Shown one piece after another: positions 46,761 through 58,185 of a DNA stretch of 64,000 bases. How positions within the stretch are numbered: the stretch's first letter is position 1; every line of letters starts with the position of its first letter. The stretch is from Agrostemma githago (Eukaryota; Streptophyta; Magnoliopsida; Caryophyllales; Caryophyllaceae). The DNA is taken from assembly GCA_958450325.1 (NCBI GenBank), contig OY288262.1, positions 6,305,142 to 6,369,141 of the forward strand, read 5' to 3'. The notes beneath the pieces were generated by a model. It did no database searches. It worked only from the letters and a program-made list of their open reading frames with translations, and was not told the origin of the DNA. The translations under genes were made by a program, and so were the position numbers.

Positions 46761-47000
46761 ATGAACTTAGAGAAGAGAATGGAACACATAGATGATCTAC
46801 CCAGGAACCCAGCCAACTACACGGCTCTCACACCGCTTCACTTCCTCGAACGAGCCGCCACCGTCTACCCCACCCGCACCTCCCTCATCCACGGCCTCCT
46901 TACCTACACTTGGCTCCACACCTACCACCGCTGTCGCCGCCTTGCCTCCGCCCTCTCTCGCCGCAACATCCTCGCCGCTTCTACGGTTACGCCTCCCTCG
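46761..47000 (+). pseudogene. Captured acyl-activating enzyme fragment (AAE7/ACN1-like)
   Basis: The frame reads IDDLPRNPANYTALTPLHFL, then ERAATVYPTRTSLIHG, TYTWLHTYHRCRRLASALS. This is the N-terminus of plant acyl-activating enzymes of the AAE7 (peroxisomal acetate-CoA ligase) group, which activate short-chain acids with ATP and CoA. About 75 residues are kept. The AMP-binding core is absent: after RRNILAASTV the sequence jumps to unrelated or deleted sequence rich in Ser-Pro. It has an ATG (46761, or 46779 for MEHIDDLP) but cannot make an enzyme. Confidence 0.75.
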
Positions 47001-47404
47001 CCCTCTCCCTCTCCTTCTCCCTCTCTTTTCCTTTTCTTTTCAACCGCCAATCCAAGGTGTTGATTGTTGATCGAATCTTAGCTTCCGACCTCCAAAGTCT
47101 GATCATGTCTGCCTCTAATTATTTTGATCGTTTACTCAACTAGTTACTAGTCACTAGTAGCTCATCGATATCCTACTCATATCTTCAATATTACTCCCCT
47201 CCCTTTCGCCCTTTCCCTCACTATTTCTTTGCAATAATATGTCTATTTCTTTGCAGTAATATCAAATAATATCAAATGAATATTCAGTAATATGTCTCAT
47301 TCAGTTTCTGGTTTTTAGAAGTCTATACCTCTCATTCGTCAGGCATTCTGATAATCGGCGAGGTAGTGAAAGGGAAAGTATATGCTGCCCATCACTATGC
47401 TGAA

Positions 47405-47640
47405 TCCATGATGTTACAGTAATATGATTACTGTATCAGTATTATATAATTATACTTGTGTTACTGTAATAGTGTGACAGTGTCACAGTAAGATATTTGT
47501 GTTACTGTAATAGTGTTCTGTTACTGTAACATTATTACTGTGACATTATTATTGTAATTCCTTATTACTGTGATAGTGTCACAGTAAGATAGTTGTGTTA
47601 CTGTAATAGTGTTCTGTTACTGTAACAGTAAGATTATATA
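47405..47640. repeat. TTACTGTAA-type short repeats
   Basis: Words such as TTACTGTAATAGTG, TTACTGTAACA and GTGTCACAGTAAGATA recur many times, several of them palindromic. Non-coding, inside the right part of the TIR element. Confidence 0.75.
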
Positions 47641-47740
47641 CGATGAAGATGACGCTGAATCTCAGCCATTCATGTGATTTGATCATGTGGCTGTGATTCG
47701 CGGGACGGACTCATTTAAGATAGAGAGACTCACGAGATGC

Positions 47741-48733
47741 AATTACTAGTAGCAGGCAGCAGCAGACATTAGCAGAGCAACAGCAGGTAAAGCAGAGCAC
47801 TCTCACTCAATCTTTCATCATTTCCATCACCAAAAGCCACCTTCTTTCTCTCAATTGCTCACCATTCGCAGCGCAATCCTTCACCAAAATTCACTTTCTT
47901 TCTCTCAATCTTTCACCAAAATTCACTCTCTCACTAAAATTCAAAAATTCATCCTATTGCTCACCATTTCATTTCATTAAAATTCAAAATTCATCCCAAA
48001 TCAATATTCAAAATTCATCCCAAATCAATATTTATACTATCATACAAAATAACTGAACCCTACATCCCAAATCAATAATCTGTTCTACATGTACATGCTT
48101 CAATGGTGCTGTTTCTTGAAGATTCGTCTGTGCTCCAGTCGAAAATTCCTGTTCAACTTGCAGGAGGTAAGATGAGTACATACATATATATTTGGTATCT
48201 TGCATTTCGAATTGTTTGGGCTGGTTTGTTAATTTCAAAAGTTATACAGTTGTAATGTCACAACCACACTCTATATAATGGACAGTCGCACAGTTATAAC
48301 GAGGTAGTCACACTTAATATGATAGACAGTCGCACAGTTACAACCACACTCTATATGATGGACAGTCGCACATTTATAACGTGGTAGTCACACTTAATAT
48401 GCTAGACAGTCACACGTTCCACGTCGTTGTAGCTTTTCTGCTGTAGATGTAGTTGTATTATGTGAAGTTGCAGTTGTATTATTCCAAATATTGGTGCTGG
48501 TAAGACTGATATATTTATTACGTTACATTCAGTATCCACACGTTCCACCATTGTTATGTTTATTATTGTTATTTTTTTGGTTGTCGAGTATTGTACTTAT
48601 AGTTCTTATGCGTTGTCGAGTATTTATTATAGTTTAACCCATGCAACTTATATCACGTGATTATTTCCAACTATTTCTAACTAGTTTTTAGTAAAATCAT
48701 GCTGTTATATGAGCAATGCCACAGTCGAGTATT
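47741..48733. other. Left non-coding part of the ULP-bearing MULE
   Basis: 47760-48010 is C/T-rich with repeated TCTTTCTCTCAAT and AAAATTCA words, like a 5' untranslated region. A possible leader exon ends at about 48167 with GCAGGAG|GTAAGA. 48245-48420 holds 22-bp repeats in reverse orientation. Confidence 0.5.
48245..48420 (-). repeat. 22-bp family repeats, reverse orientation
   Basis: On the minus strand the units read GTGTGACTGTCTAGCATATT, GTGCGACTGTCCATCATATA and GTGTGGTTGTAACTGTGCGA: the same family as in the introns of the ULP gene, inverted. Confidence 0.75.
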
Positions 48734-49499
48734 CACTACTAGAATAAGTGGAAAAGACATCATTAATAAGAAATCATCTAAATATATAAATGATTTCTTT
48801 GAGATAAGAAACCTTTAATTATAAATAAATGATCTCTTATGTTTTATTGAGGAGGAAGATAAGAGACCACTTATTTATAATTAAAAGTTTCTTACATCAA
48901 AGACATCATTTATATGAACAAATGGTGTCTTATGTATACCAAAGAAACCATTAAAATAAAATTGATTCTTTTGTTAACTATTAATAAATTGTCCTTTTTG
49001 TTATTATGCACTACTTGGAATCTCGTCTTCCCCATTTCATTTTTTTTAAAACTTCAATTTTTCAGAAACCCTAAGAATCAAGTCCATTGTTTAGGTCTTG
49101 CTCCGTCATCGTCGATAAATCTCCAGCTATTGAGCAAGTTGAGTGAGGTTATTGAACAAAAGGTAATCAATCGATTTCCTTTGATTTTAATTTTTCTTAT
49201 TTGAATTGATTGATAAATTTTATGAATTTTGGAGTTTAAACTTATCTGAATTTTGTTTGATTGATTAATTTTAGTAATTTCTTAAGTAGAACGACCTTGA
49301 GTATGATGATGATGACAATAATTTTGCAATTCCTTGCTCGATTTTTATTGCAATTGCCGCTTTTTACTAGCAAGAGATGAATCGGAGAAGAATCGTTCGA
49401 TTCTTATTCTTCCTCCTTATCTCCATTATCTCACTCCACACCAAGTGTTCGACGAAATTCCCCTCACAAACTAAACCCTCTAATTAAAGCTATTTGAAT

Positions 49500-49668
49500 A
49501 TGTATGTGGTTAAGAGAGATGGAAAGCAGGAAACTATCCATTTCGATAAGATTACTACGAGATTGAAGAAGTTAAGCTATAGCCTTAATATCGAGCACTC
49601 TGATCGACCCTATCATCGTCGCCCAGAAAGTTTCTGCTGGGGTTTAAAAGGGTATCACTACTAGATTT
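49500..49668 (+). pseudogene. Captured ribonucleotide reductase large-subunit fragment (RNR1-like)
   Basis: From ATG 49500 the frame reads MYVVKRDGKQETIHFDKITT then RLKKLSYSLNIEHSD, the N-terminal ATP-cone start of the plant RNR large subunit. After a one-base shift it continues DPIIVAQKVSAGV, a stop, then KGITTS. The enzyme makes deoxyribonucleotides. Only about 55 residues are present, with a frameshift and a stop, so this is a relic carried by the CACTA. The match ends near an intron position, suggesting capture of genomic DNA. Confidence 0.8.
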
Positions 49669-51990
49669 CACAATCGCTCCTAACAAAAAGTAATCAATTC
49701 ATCTTTCATTAATGATTTTTTTAATGAGCTAAGCATTAATATATTCACTCTTTTTTATCATGCAGACTGTTTGTTTTAATGATAGATGTGATGGATTTTC
49801 TTATTAATCATACAGGTTGTACAAATAGAAGTGTTGTAATTATGAGCACCAGATGCTGGTGTAGACGGTCTTGAAAGTATCATGCAAGAGGAAGCAGCGA
49901 AGAAAAGACAAGCCATATTGCATTCAAGTTATCATTCACAGTTTGGTGCAACATTTACTTGACTTACCTCGGTAATTCGGCTGTGGTAAACCGATCTATT
50001 TGAAAGTATATTTAAAAAAAACTGATCACAGTAACTGTTTCAACAGGATGGCTCAAGAACATTGTGCAAGGGAATGACTACGTCTGCACCATCTGATAAG
50101 CTGCTAAAACCAGAGAAAATGCATCGAGGTCCGTTGAAACGACAAAGGTGATATTGCTATCTAAATAGTGAAGTTGTAGTCCAATTTCACATATTTGTGA
50201 GCAAATCATTATCACTTCAAACTTTACGTTTATTCTTTTTTTTTCGGCGTGATGATAAATTGATAATCCTGTATACATTGTGCACTTCATACCTTGTAAT
50301 TCAAGAGACTACCTGTTATGATAAAGCTAAATGGTTTGTAGTAGGATATCGTCTTAACAGTTTGCCAGTAACTGTAAAGTGAGGTGGTACATTGATATTT
50401 TCTGGAAAAGATGTGTATGCATAGGAAACCAGGTAGGCATTTGCAAAGTTTAGGCACAAAGTTAGCATTGTAGTTCCTTGTTTAAGCTGCATGAGTACTC
50501 TGAGTTGGGTTGCTCTAGCTAATGTCAGTTTGTTCGATGACTTTAATTTTAAGTGTCCATCATCTGGGTATCTCCATTCTTTCATCTCTGCGTTAGGATC
50601 TAATTTATTGATCTCCATGAGTACTTATTACTCAGTTGTACTGAATTGCTGGGCCTTATGGAGTTTATTACTTTATTGAGTGTAAAAAATATTCTTCATT
50701 ACATCAAATTGCTTTCTGTATGTGCCTTTACCTTTTTTATGTATGAAATTGTTGTTTCTGTATGTCACGTTTCTGTACGTGTTTTCCGTTATCGAGACGA
50801 AGTTTGTTGAGCTCAACTTTGTTGCCTCTAATTGTGTTCAATTCTTTAACAGGCCAATTGGGTCTAGCAGCCACTCGGATTCAGAAAGAGTTGATCCACT
50901 ACTTATATATTGTCCTCGACTTTTCAAGGGTATATTAATTACTTTTCAAATTCCGCATAGTATTGTTTTGGTTATAATTCAATTTGTTGAAAATTTGGAT
51001 AGAATACATCTTCTATTGCATATATGACACTTTGCTCATTCTATTCCCACATGCCTCTTTTCCTAGTGTTAAAGAAAAAATGAATGAGAGAGTACTATAC
51101 TTCACCGTATTAGCTGAGTATTATAGAAGCTGAAATCTGAAAACTGCACATATAGTAGTTAGCTACAAGTGTTATACAGAGTATGTAGTATGAAAGTTAT
51201 TGCGGCTAGTATTTTTTTTTTTGGTTCTTTGCTCCAAGCACAATTTCATCTCAGTTTTTTCTCTCTTTTTGTGACTGTAAAGTGTACGACAAATGAATGA
51301 GGATAATTTAGTAGTAATTTTGCTGTTGATTACTTATTGTTGCTTAGTCTCTTTATGCCGAAGCTCAAATTCTAATTAGTGTGTTCCTGTCATTTTTAGG
51401 TGGGAAATTAAACTTCTGAGTGGATTGGGAATTGATCAATGAAGCAAGTATTTAGATCCATTTGTATTTTTTTTAGAACATACTTTTTTTTTGGAGAGTA
51501 TTAATGTTGTAATGCATTATTTTTTTTTATTCTAATGTAATTTTGTATACATTTTGACATGAATATATTTATTTATGATATTTTTCTGAAATTCATGTTG
51601 TTCAAGACAGAGAATGCATGTCTTTTAATGGGCTTTCACAAATATTAAAAGAAAAAAAAATACAAGGATATAATGGTTTATTAAGTTGGTACCTAAGAAA
51701 TCATTTAAGTGTGTTAAATGGTTTATTAAGTTGGTAGCAAAGAAATCATCTAGGTGTATTACTTGGTTTATTAAGTGTACATAAGAAATCATTTATCTCT
51801 CTCAAAAGATGTCTTTTTTATAGACCAAAGAAACCATATATCTCATAAAATTGGTTTCTAAAACATAAGCAAAGAAATCATTCTTCTCACATGGTTTCTT
51901 ACCCTAAGACACCTTTGACCTGGAGATCATCTCCAAAATGGTGTCTTAGGGCATTTTAATATGATTTCTTTGCCATCTTTTCTAGTAGTG
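49669..51990. other. CACTA 2 interior, no assignable gene
   Basis: About 2.3 kb. Short open stretches (for example APDAGVDGLESIMQEE near 49850) may be further captured exons, but I recognise none. Confidence 0.5.
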
Positions 51991-52059
51991 ATTTATTATA
52001 GTTAGAGATGAATGCGTGCGTTGCAAGATTGATAGCGTGCAATATAGGGATTCTTTTTA

Positions 52060-52200
52060 TCGACAGCAGTTTAACCCATGCAACTTATTATATCACGTGA
52101 TTGTACACCTCAATACGTGTGACTATGCAACTCATAGCATGTGATTGTACACATCAACATGTGTGACTATGCCAAGTGAACTTTGTGATTATTTCTAACT
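52060..52200 (+). repeat. 22-bp family repeats
   Basis: GTGATTGTACACCTCAATAC, GTGTGACTATGCAACTCATA and GTGATTGTACACATCAACAT words, just upstream of the transposase coding sequence and just right of CACTA 2. Related words recur at 57655-57800. Confidence 0.75.
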
Positions 52201-52278
52201 ATTTCTAAGTAGTTTTTAGTGTGTAATATATTGTTCCAACCACTGATAGTGTTTTTTGTTTTTACTGTTCCAACCTAT

Positions 52279-54945
52279 ATGCCAGCGGAAGACACAGTGA
52301 TTGTTCCTTACGTAGGGCAGAAGTTCGCGGATATCGATGGAGCATTCAAGTTTTATCAAGCTTACGCATTTTATCTTGGTTTCGAGGTGAAGAGGTATAC
52401 GACAACTAGATCATTTGATGGTTCGATCAAGAAGAAATTGTTGGCTTGTAACAAGGAGGGCAAAACAGCCAGCCAGAGCATGGTGAAGCTGTCGAGCACC
52501 AGAGAGAAGGAGGGGCAAGAGTATGTGGGATCGTACGAACCCAAAAGGATTACGAAGGCGATGAGGACGAAATGTGGAGCAAGAATTAGGCTCTGTGCAA
52601 TGGTCGGGGGGTTTTATATTGAAGAGTTCACCGAGGAACACAACCACGATCTTGTGATGGTTAAGGACCGAGAGTTTCAAAAGTCATCTCGAAATTTATC
52701 AAGATATCACAAGGAGATGATCGTTTGCAACTCGAGGGTGCGTAATGTCTGTCAACAATGTTGTTAGTGTATGGTTGACTGCTAACTCTGCGCGACTAAT
52801 GCAGTTGCAATTTTGTGTGTGCAGCTGAAGATCGGGGCGACTCGGACATACAGGATGTGCAAGGAGTTGTCGGGCGGATATCAGAATATCGGAGCTTCGT
52901 TGGTTGATTTCAAGAACTGGGGGAGGGACGTCAAGTGCTTCGTCCACGAGCAGGATGATCAGTTGTTCATAGACCGGTTCAAGAGTTTGAGGGACAAGCA
53001 GGAGGATTTCTACTTTGACTACGATGTGGATACAGACGGGAGCTTACGCAGAGTCATTTGGGCGGATGGTGCAGCTCGAAGGAACTACACGGCATTTGCG
53101 GATGCAGTTTCGTTCGACCCAACGTACGAAACCAACGTGTATTCCATGGTGTTCACACCATTCACTGGCATGGACAACCACAAACGGTCTGTCACGTTCT
53201 GTGGGGGGTTGCTATTAAAGGAGGACTACAAGTCATTTACATGGGTCCTCTCCCGGTTTGTGGAGGCCATGGGCGGGAAGGAACCATGTTATATCATTAC
53301 AGACCAGGATCCCGGAATTTTAAAAGCCGTCCCGAAAATATTCAAAGCAGCGCACCAACGGTGCTGCACGTGGCACATCATGAACAAGGTTCAAGCAAAG
53401 TACGGCAGATCAAGAGAGGAGGCCTCGGAATTTGTAAAAGCCCTCAATGCAATTATATGGGACGATGACATTGAGGCGTCGGAGTTCGACGACAGGTGGG
53501 GGCGGATCATGATCGACCATGATGCTGTTGGGATCGAATGGTTCGAAAATATGTTCGAAGACAGGAGCAAATGGGTCGTCGCGCATTGCAGGGAGGTGAG
53601 GATGTCCGGAATTATGAGGACAACGCAGAGATCAGAGAGCGAGAACAGTTTCTTTAAAAAGTTTGAAGACAACAACGGTACGTTGGTCCAGTTCTGGATG
53701 CGTTTCGAAAGTGCGATGGACCAATAGAGGCACATGCAGAAGAGGCTAGACAACGATAACCGGCAGTCATTCCCCAAAATTGGATCGACGAATCCGATGG
53801 AGAGCCACGCGGCAAGGGTGTACACGCACGTGGCTTTTGCACACTTTCAGGAAGAGGTTAAGTTTTCGCTCTACACGTGCAGCGTCCGTGGGTATCAGGA
53901 GAAGGACGGGATCGAAGCGACAACAGTACTGGACTCCATCCGGGACCGCAACTACATTGTTGAATACAACCCAGGTACTGGCATAGAAAGTCACTGTCCA
54001 TGCCGTGTAGCCATAGTCAGATAGCCTAACTATATGATCCAAACGTAATGAGTTTTATTCCCTAATTCATTGAATGTGACTGTACACAATAAAGGGTGCG
54101 ACTCTGGAACGCGGTGCGTGTGATTGTGCAACGCAATTCGTTTGATTCTGCGACGTCAGGACTGTGACTATGCAGCATAACGGGGTGTGACTGTATTCTA
54201 TCAAGGTTGTGATCATACCTTTAGAAAGCCACATCCCGTACGTTGCGTAGCCACTGTCCGTACGGTCAAGATTCGCACTCTTTATGTGTTTCTTAATGCA
54301 CTCGCAGGTACCTGTGAGATCAGATGTACTTGCAGGAAGTTTGGTCGGTATGGAATTCTTTGCAGGCATGCCATTTGGATATACTCTTCGAAAGGACGGG
54401 AGATGATCCCAGAATGGTACGTGGCATGTAGATGGACAAGGGATGCTCTACGTAATGTTAATGTGTGTCCCCTGTCAAAGAGTCGACTAAGCGATGATAA
54501 GGCTGTTACAGTCACGAGGCTATTTTCGGAGTTCTATGAGACCGTCAGTCATGTCAGCAAGATGGGTAAGGAAGATGTTAGTAATCTAGCTGACGTCATT
54601 CGCGACTTCAGGTCCGATATTGCCCCTGCTGGCCCTTGTAGCAAGACGCAAGAATTAGAAGAGATCCTCGGCTGTACGAGCGCAATTGAAATAACCATAT
54701 TGCCCCCGAAGAAAGCCAAGAACAAGGGCAGTGGGAAGCGGATTCTTTCTTCTAAGGCGAAGGCTGCTGCAATTGCCGCCAAGCCTAAACGGCTGTCTAA
54801 GAACTGCAAGAGGATGGGTCACCATGACAAGAGGAACTGCCCCAACCCATTTGCTGAGTACCCACCGATTGCTGACTTGTCTGTCGATGTTGGGGAGGAG
54901 AAGGATGAGGACCCGACAGGGATTGCCGAGGAGGATTGTTCATGA
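52279..54945 (+). pseudogene. FAR1/FRS-type MULE transposase, one stop codon
   Basis: Three exons. Exon 1 (52279-52737) starts MPAEDTVIVPYVGQKFADID and holds the FAR1 DNA-binding domain (C...C...H-N-H pattern ending EEHNHD). Exon 2 (52825-53974) holds the MULE catalytic domain: FDPTYETN with the first acidic residue, ITDQDPGI with the second, and the C..WH motif CCTWHIMNK. Exon 3 (54308-54945) has a SWIM finger (CTCRKFGRYGILCRHA) and a C-terminal knuckle (CKRMGHHDKRNC). Introns are 52738-52824 and 53975-54307. A single in-frame TAG at 53725-53727 interrupts exon 2; the frame is open on both sides, so it is a recent nonsense change. The protein would bind the element ends and catalyse transposition in the nucleus. 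An upstream leader exon is possible. Confidence 0.85.
53975..54307 (+). other. Transposase intron 2 with 22-bp family repeats
   Basis: Donor AACCCAG|GTACTG, acceptor CACTCGCAG|GT, joining to NPG-TCEIRCTC. 54065-54225 is filled with GTGACTGTACACAATAAAGG, GTGTGATTGTGCAACGCAAT and similar words. The other intron (87 bp) has none. Confidence 0.75.
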
Positions 54946-55779
54946 ATATCATCCGTTACTTAGGAACATTCTTTTTGGGAACACAAAGGTTGTCGACGTT
55001 TGAAATGGTCAAGGTCCGTGACATTGCTTTCGTATATTGCGGACCTCAACCATTTCTAATATGGTGTAAGTCGTAGATCATGGGGGGCTTTTTTTATTTT
55101 TTTGTGAAACATAAAGACTTGGCGGCATTTGAAATGGTCAAGGTCCGTGATTTTGTTTACGTCTATTGCGGACCTTAATTATTTCTAATATGGCGTAGTC
55201 GTAAAGCATGGGGGTCCGTTAAATTGGTTTTGTTTTTTGGATTGTAAGAATACATTGAGGAACGTAGTCGTTTTCATTCTGGAATGCATCATCTTTGGCT
55301 ACAAATACAGCTGTACAGGAACATCATGCCCTTAATATTTGGTTGACACGAAACAAGTGAGTGTGATTGTTCAACGCAATGAGTGCGACTTTACAGTAGG
55401 CAGTGCGTGACTGTAGAACAAGAGGTGGAGTGTGATTGTAATTATGGGAGTGTGGTTGTACAAGGCAATGACTGTGATTCTACAATACACTGTCTGTGAT
55501 TGTTCAAAATGAAGTTAAAACTTGTGTCTGTACATTAGAAAAATAGCAAAGGAAATAGAGAAATAGCGAAATAGCGATGGAAATATTTGTACATTAGAAA
55601 AAGTCCATCTTTTACACAACATATAATACTTGCATACCATTAAACGCCGAAAACATTCTACGACATAATGCGGAAAACATCCATTGCATACCATCTAAAC
55701 GCTACATTTTAACATTCATTAGAACTTAAAACACATAAAAAAGTTCGTTACTAAACGCTACATCTTAATCCATACATAC
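54946..55779. repeat. Spacer with tandem hairpins and 22-bp family repeats
   Basis: Two similar stem-loops follow the transposase stop: 55002-55056 (arms GAAATGGT..AGGTCCG and CGGACCT..ACCATTTC) and 55131-55185. The second lies in a duplicated block of about 130 bp. 55350-55545 has GTGTGATTGTTCAACGCAAT-type repeats. No gene. Confidence 0.7.
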
Positions 55780-56058
55780 TTAACCTTCGCACTTTTTAAG
55801 CATCTCCTTCAAGTTGGTCAAGTCGCGCAGGAACTTCTTCCTTTGGCGGGAACAGTACATAGACCTCTTCATGAAGAACTGGATGCAGTTATCCAGTTCT
55901 GCCTCTTTATGTGTATCGCCAATGGACGCTACGAAGTTCCTCGTGTCAACTGCAGTTGCTGCTTGCTGCACGGCCTTTAATTCAGTGGACATAGCGGTAT
56001 TCAATAAACCCTCGTACTCCTCGATCAATTTTCTGATTTCTTCTATCTTGCTTGCCAT
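55780..56058 (-). CDS. Small coiled-coil protein of the ULP-bearing MULE, unknown function
   Basis: The protein is 92 residues: MASKIEEIRKLIEEYEGLLN, a helical Glu/Lys-rich N-terminal half, then a basic tail FLRDLTNLKEMLKKCEG. The start is the ATG at 56058, because a clear TATA box lies 47 bp upstream and the residues before it are low-complexity. The frame is intact, unlike its neighbours. It lies tail-to-tail with the transposase gene and downstream of the ULP gene on the same strand. I recognise no family; the Leu/Ile spacing suggests a coiled coil, so a structural or binding role is possible. Confidence 0.6.
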   Translation of the reverse strand: MASKIEEIRKLIEEYEGLLNTAMSTELKAVQQAATAVDTRNFVASIGDTHKEAELDNCIQFFMKRSMYCSRQRKKFLRDLTNLKEMLKKCEG

Positions 56059-56104
56059 TTTTTTGTAAGTTTGAAGTGGTGGAGTTGTGAACATAGGGCG
56101 TTGG

Positions 56105-56112
56105 TATTTATA
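56105..56112 (-). promoter_or_regulatory. TATA box of the small coiled-coil gene
   Basis: TATAAATA on the minus strand in a C-rich setting, about 47 bp before the ATG, which leaves a short leader. Confidence 0.6.
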
Positions 56113-56728
56113 GAGGGGGGCAGTAAATAGGGGGTTGAAAATGCATGGGTTAGGCAGTAAAGGTGGGGTGAAAATTGAATAGGTTAGGTGGTGGTGAAAA
56201 TTTAATGGGTTAGGTGGGGTGTTTTTCCTCATAAATTAATTAGGGTAAGGAGTTTGAGGTGGGTGTTTGTGTTTCTCAATATTTCATTGAGACTCACAAA
56301 CATCCCTTCACAGGCACGTCGGTTTTTAACATTCGTCGTCGACATCGTTTTTTGAACTTTTTTACGATTATTTCTCTATATAATTTACAATGTATTTCAC
56401 GAACCATGCGTCGGAAAACCAATATTTTGTTTAGGATATATGTGGCGATTCAAATTGCATCTTATGAATTATTTAAACTGAAAGAAAATGGATGGTGACA
56501 TATGTGGGGTGATTAAGTTAAATTAATCCAGTGAATTTAGTTAATTTGTGGTTGTCTGTCATGACTCTGCAGGAGTTTGACTGTGACTGTGAGTCAGAAG
56601 TTGCGTGACTGTATCATATCGCACATGCGACCCTGATACTGAGTTGTCATTCATTTGATACTTAGAAGATACTCGGAAATGAGATTTTTTCTATGTTCAC
56701 AAAAAAGTGTTTTTACTTCACTACACAT

Positions 56729-58114
56729 TCATGCCTTACGTTTCGTGGAGGTCTTCGTCGAGGTCTTCCGTACCACGATACCGCGTATCTTACGACGTGC
56801 GTCGATTGGTCCCCATATTTTTGGCGCGTCGTTCATGAAAGCACGAATTTTCGGCAACACGTCCTCACGAGCTCCATTCATGTCAGCAAGTACGAGGGCT
56901 GCCGTAACCTCGAACGACAAGTAACACCTCCCGAGCTTCGTCCCAATATTAGGGTGGGTGAACGGCGCACCGTCGTACAGGCACATGTGCATCAAGCAAA
57001 AAATGCCGGACTCCGGATCATTCTTTTTGGCGCTCTGCCATTCAATTTTACTTGTCGATGTGTAAATTTTGACATGTGACTGCCCTTAATCAGCCCCTTT
57101 TCTTCAATGTAGTCGATAAATGCTTGCAGCTGATGCAGTATTAGTTAATAGTAAATGTCAGCACTTATGGGAGCAGTATAATATTTCGACGCGGTGAAAT
57201 AAAGCATATGCGTGCAACTTACTATTATGCTGGACATCCGGAACATATGCGACCCTGGGGCGTGTGTCTGGTGATCGAGAATATCAACTGTTCTATCTCT
57301 AAAGTTGACGCAGATGCACGCGTAGTGCCCCATTGTATGCACCGGAAAAAACAACAGTTCGGCGTCCAAGTCGAATGTCCCGGCGCAGTCTTGTATGAAT
57401 CTGTCCCACGCTTCGTACACACCGTCAGTGTCTTCGTCCGCAGGGGTACTTGAGTCGGGTCGTTCCATTATACGGGTCAGTGAGTCCTAATAGACGGTGA
57501 ATATTAGTTGTCATCAGTGACGGGGCTCGAGACAGTACTATATCATGTGCGTGACTGCACATCGCGAAGTGTGTAATTGTACAGACTAAGCTGTGTGACT
57601 TTGCAGCGTACAGACTGTGACTATACATGACTACATCATGTGCGTGGTTGTACATTTTATATCACGTGATTGTACACCTCAACACGAGTGACCCTGACCG
57701 TGACTATGCAATATCTAGCATGTGATTGTACACATTAACATGTGTGACTCTGCAATTCATGACATGTGATTGTACACATCAACATGTGTGACTGTGCTAC
57801 GTGAACTTTGTGGTTATTTCTAACTATTACACGGACTTTACATCTTTTCAGTTAATGTGAATGAGGGGTCATTTGTATTATTGAATGCGATAGGTAAGAG
57901 GTAACTGGGGCATACCATGTGTCGAATTCCGAACCATGCCATCGTTGGGTCGGCGGGGGAGGATAACCCACGACTGTGGTCGTCTGATTCGCACCATTTC
58001 ATGAGGTGCGACCAACACTCCAGCACAGCGGCGCTCATGCTATCTCCGGACAATAGCATTTGAATGTCACGTCTCTGCAGTTGCGCATGAGTGTTGTAGG
58101 ATCCTAATTGTTCA
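56729..58114 (-). other. Ulp1 module B (exons 7-9), Cys replaced by Ser
   Basis: Exon 7 (LQRRDIQMLLSGDS, LECWSHL) matches exon 4 in layout. Exon 8 has GHYACICVNF and DILDH. Exon 9 has EWQSAKKNDPESGIF. Aligned without gaps from WQ to HM, position 11 after W is C in module A and S (codon TCC) in module B. The module would be catalytically dead even without the frameshift near 57075. Confidence 0.7.
57530..57800 (+). repeat. 22-bp family repeats in the intron between exons 7 and 8
   Basis: GTGCGTGACTGCACATCGCG, GTGTGACTTTGCAGCGTACA and GTGATTGTACACATTAACAT words fill the intron 57487-57915. The TGTACACATCAACATGTGTG part is shared with 52140-52170. Confidence 0.78.
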
Positions 58115-58185
58115 CTGCGAGATTTTTTCACCGGTCAGTATGTGTAGTATGCAACTCGTATCAGTAAACAAAGACGGTTACTCAC

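Larger units (their letters stand above)
46628..47735. mobile_element. TIR element (Pack-MULE-like) carrying a captured gene fragment
   Basis: The left end GGATCCGGTGAGTC...TTAAATGAGTCCGTCCCG and the right end, inverted GCATCTCGTGAGTC...TTAAATGAGTCCGTCCCG, form an imperfect inverted repeat of about 40 bp. No target duplication is visible; the left flank is a microsatellite that may have changed. The superfamily is uncertain. Inside are a fragment of an acyl-CoA ligase gene and a zone of TTACTGTAA-type repeats. Confidence 0.6.
48734..51990. mobile_element. CACTA element 2 (3.26 kb, non-autonomous)
   Basis: Starts CACTACTAGAATAAG and ends TTTTCTAGTAGTG, flanked by ATT (48731-48733, 51991-51993). 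Subterminal zones carry AAGAAATCAT / ATGATTTCTTTG words in both orientations (48760-48960 and 51660-51980). No transposase is present. It carries an RNR1 gene fragment; other gene-like scraps around 49830-50150 could not be assigned. Confidence 0.88.

Noticed and set aside
48090..48167. Possible leader exon of the FAR1-type transposase
   Set aside because: A good donor (GAG|GTAAGA) is present, but no matching acceptor and joined frame could be shown, with the CACTA in between.
56259..56498. Plus-strand frame of 79 residues
   Set aside because: No domain; it lies in the spacer upstream of the small coiled-coil gene on the opposite strand, near repeat sequence.
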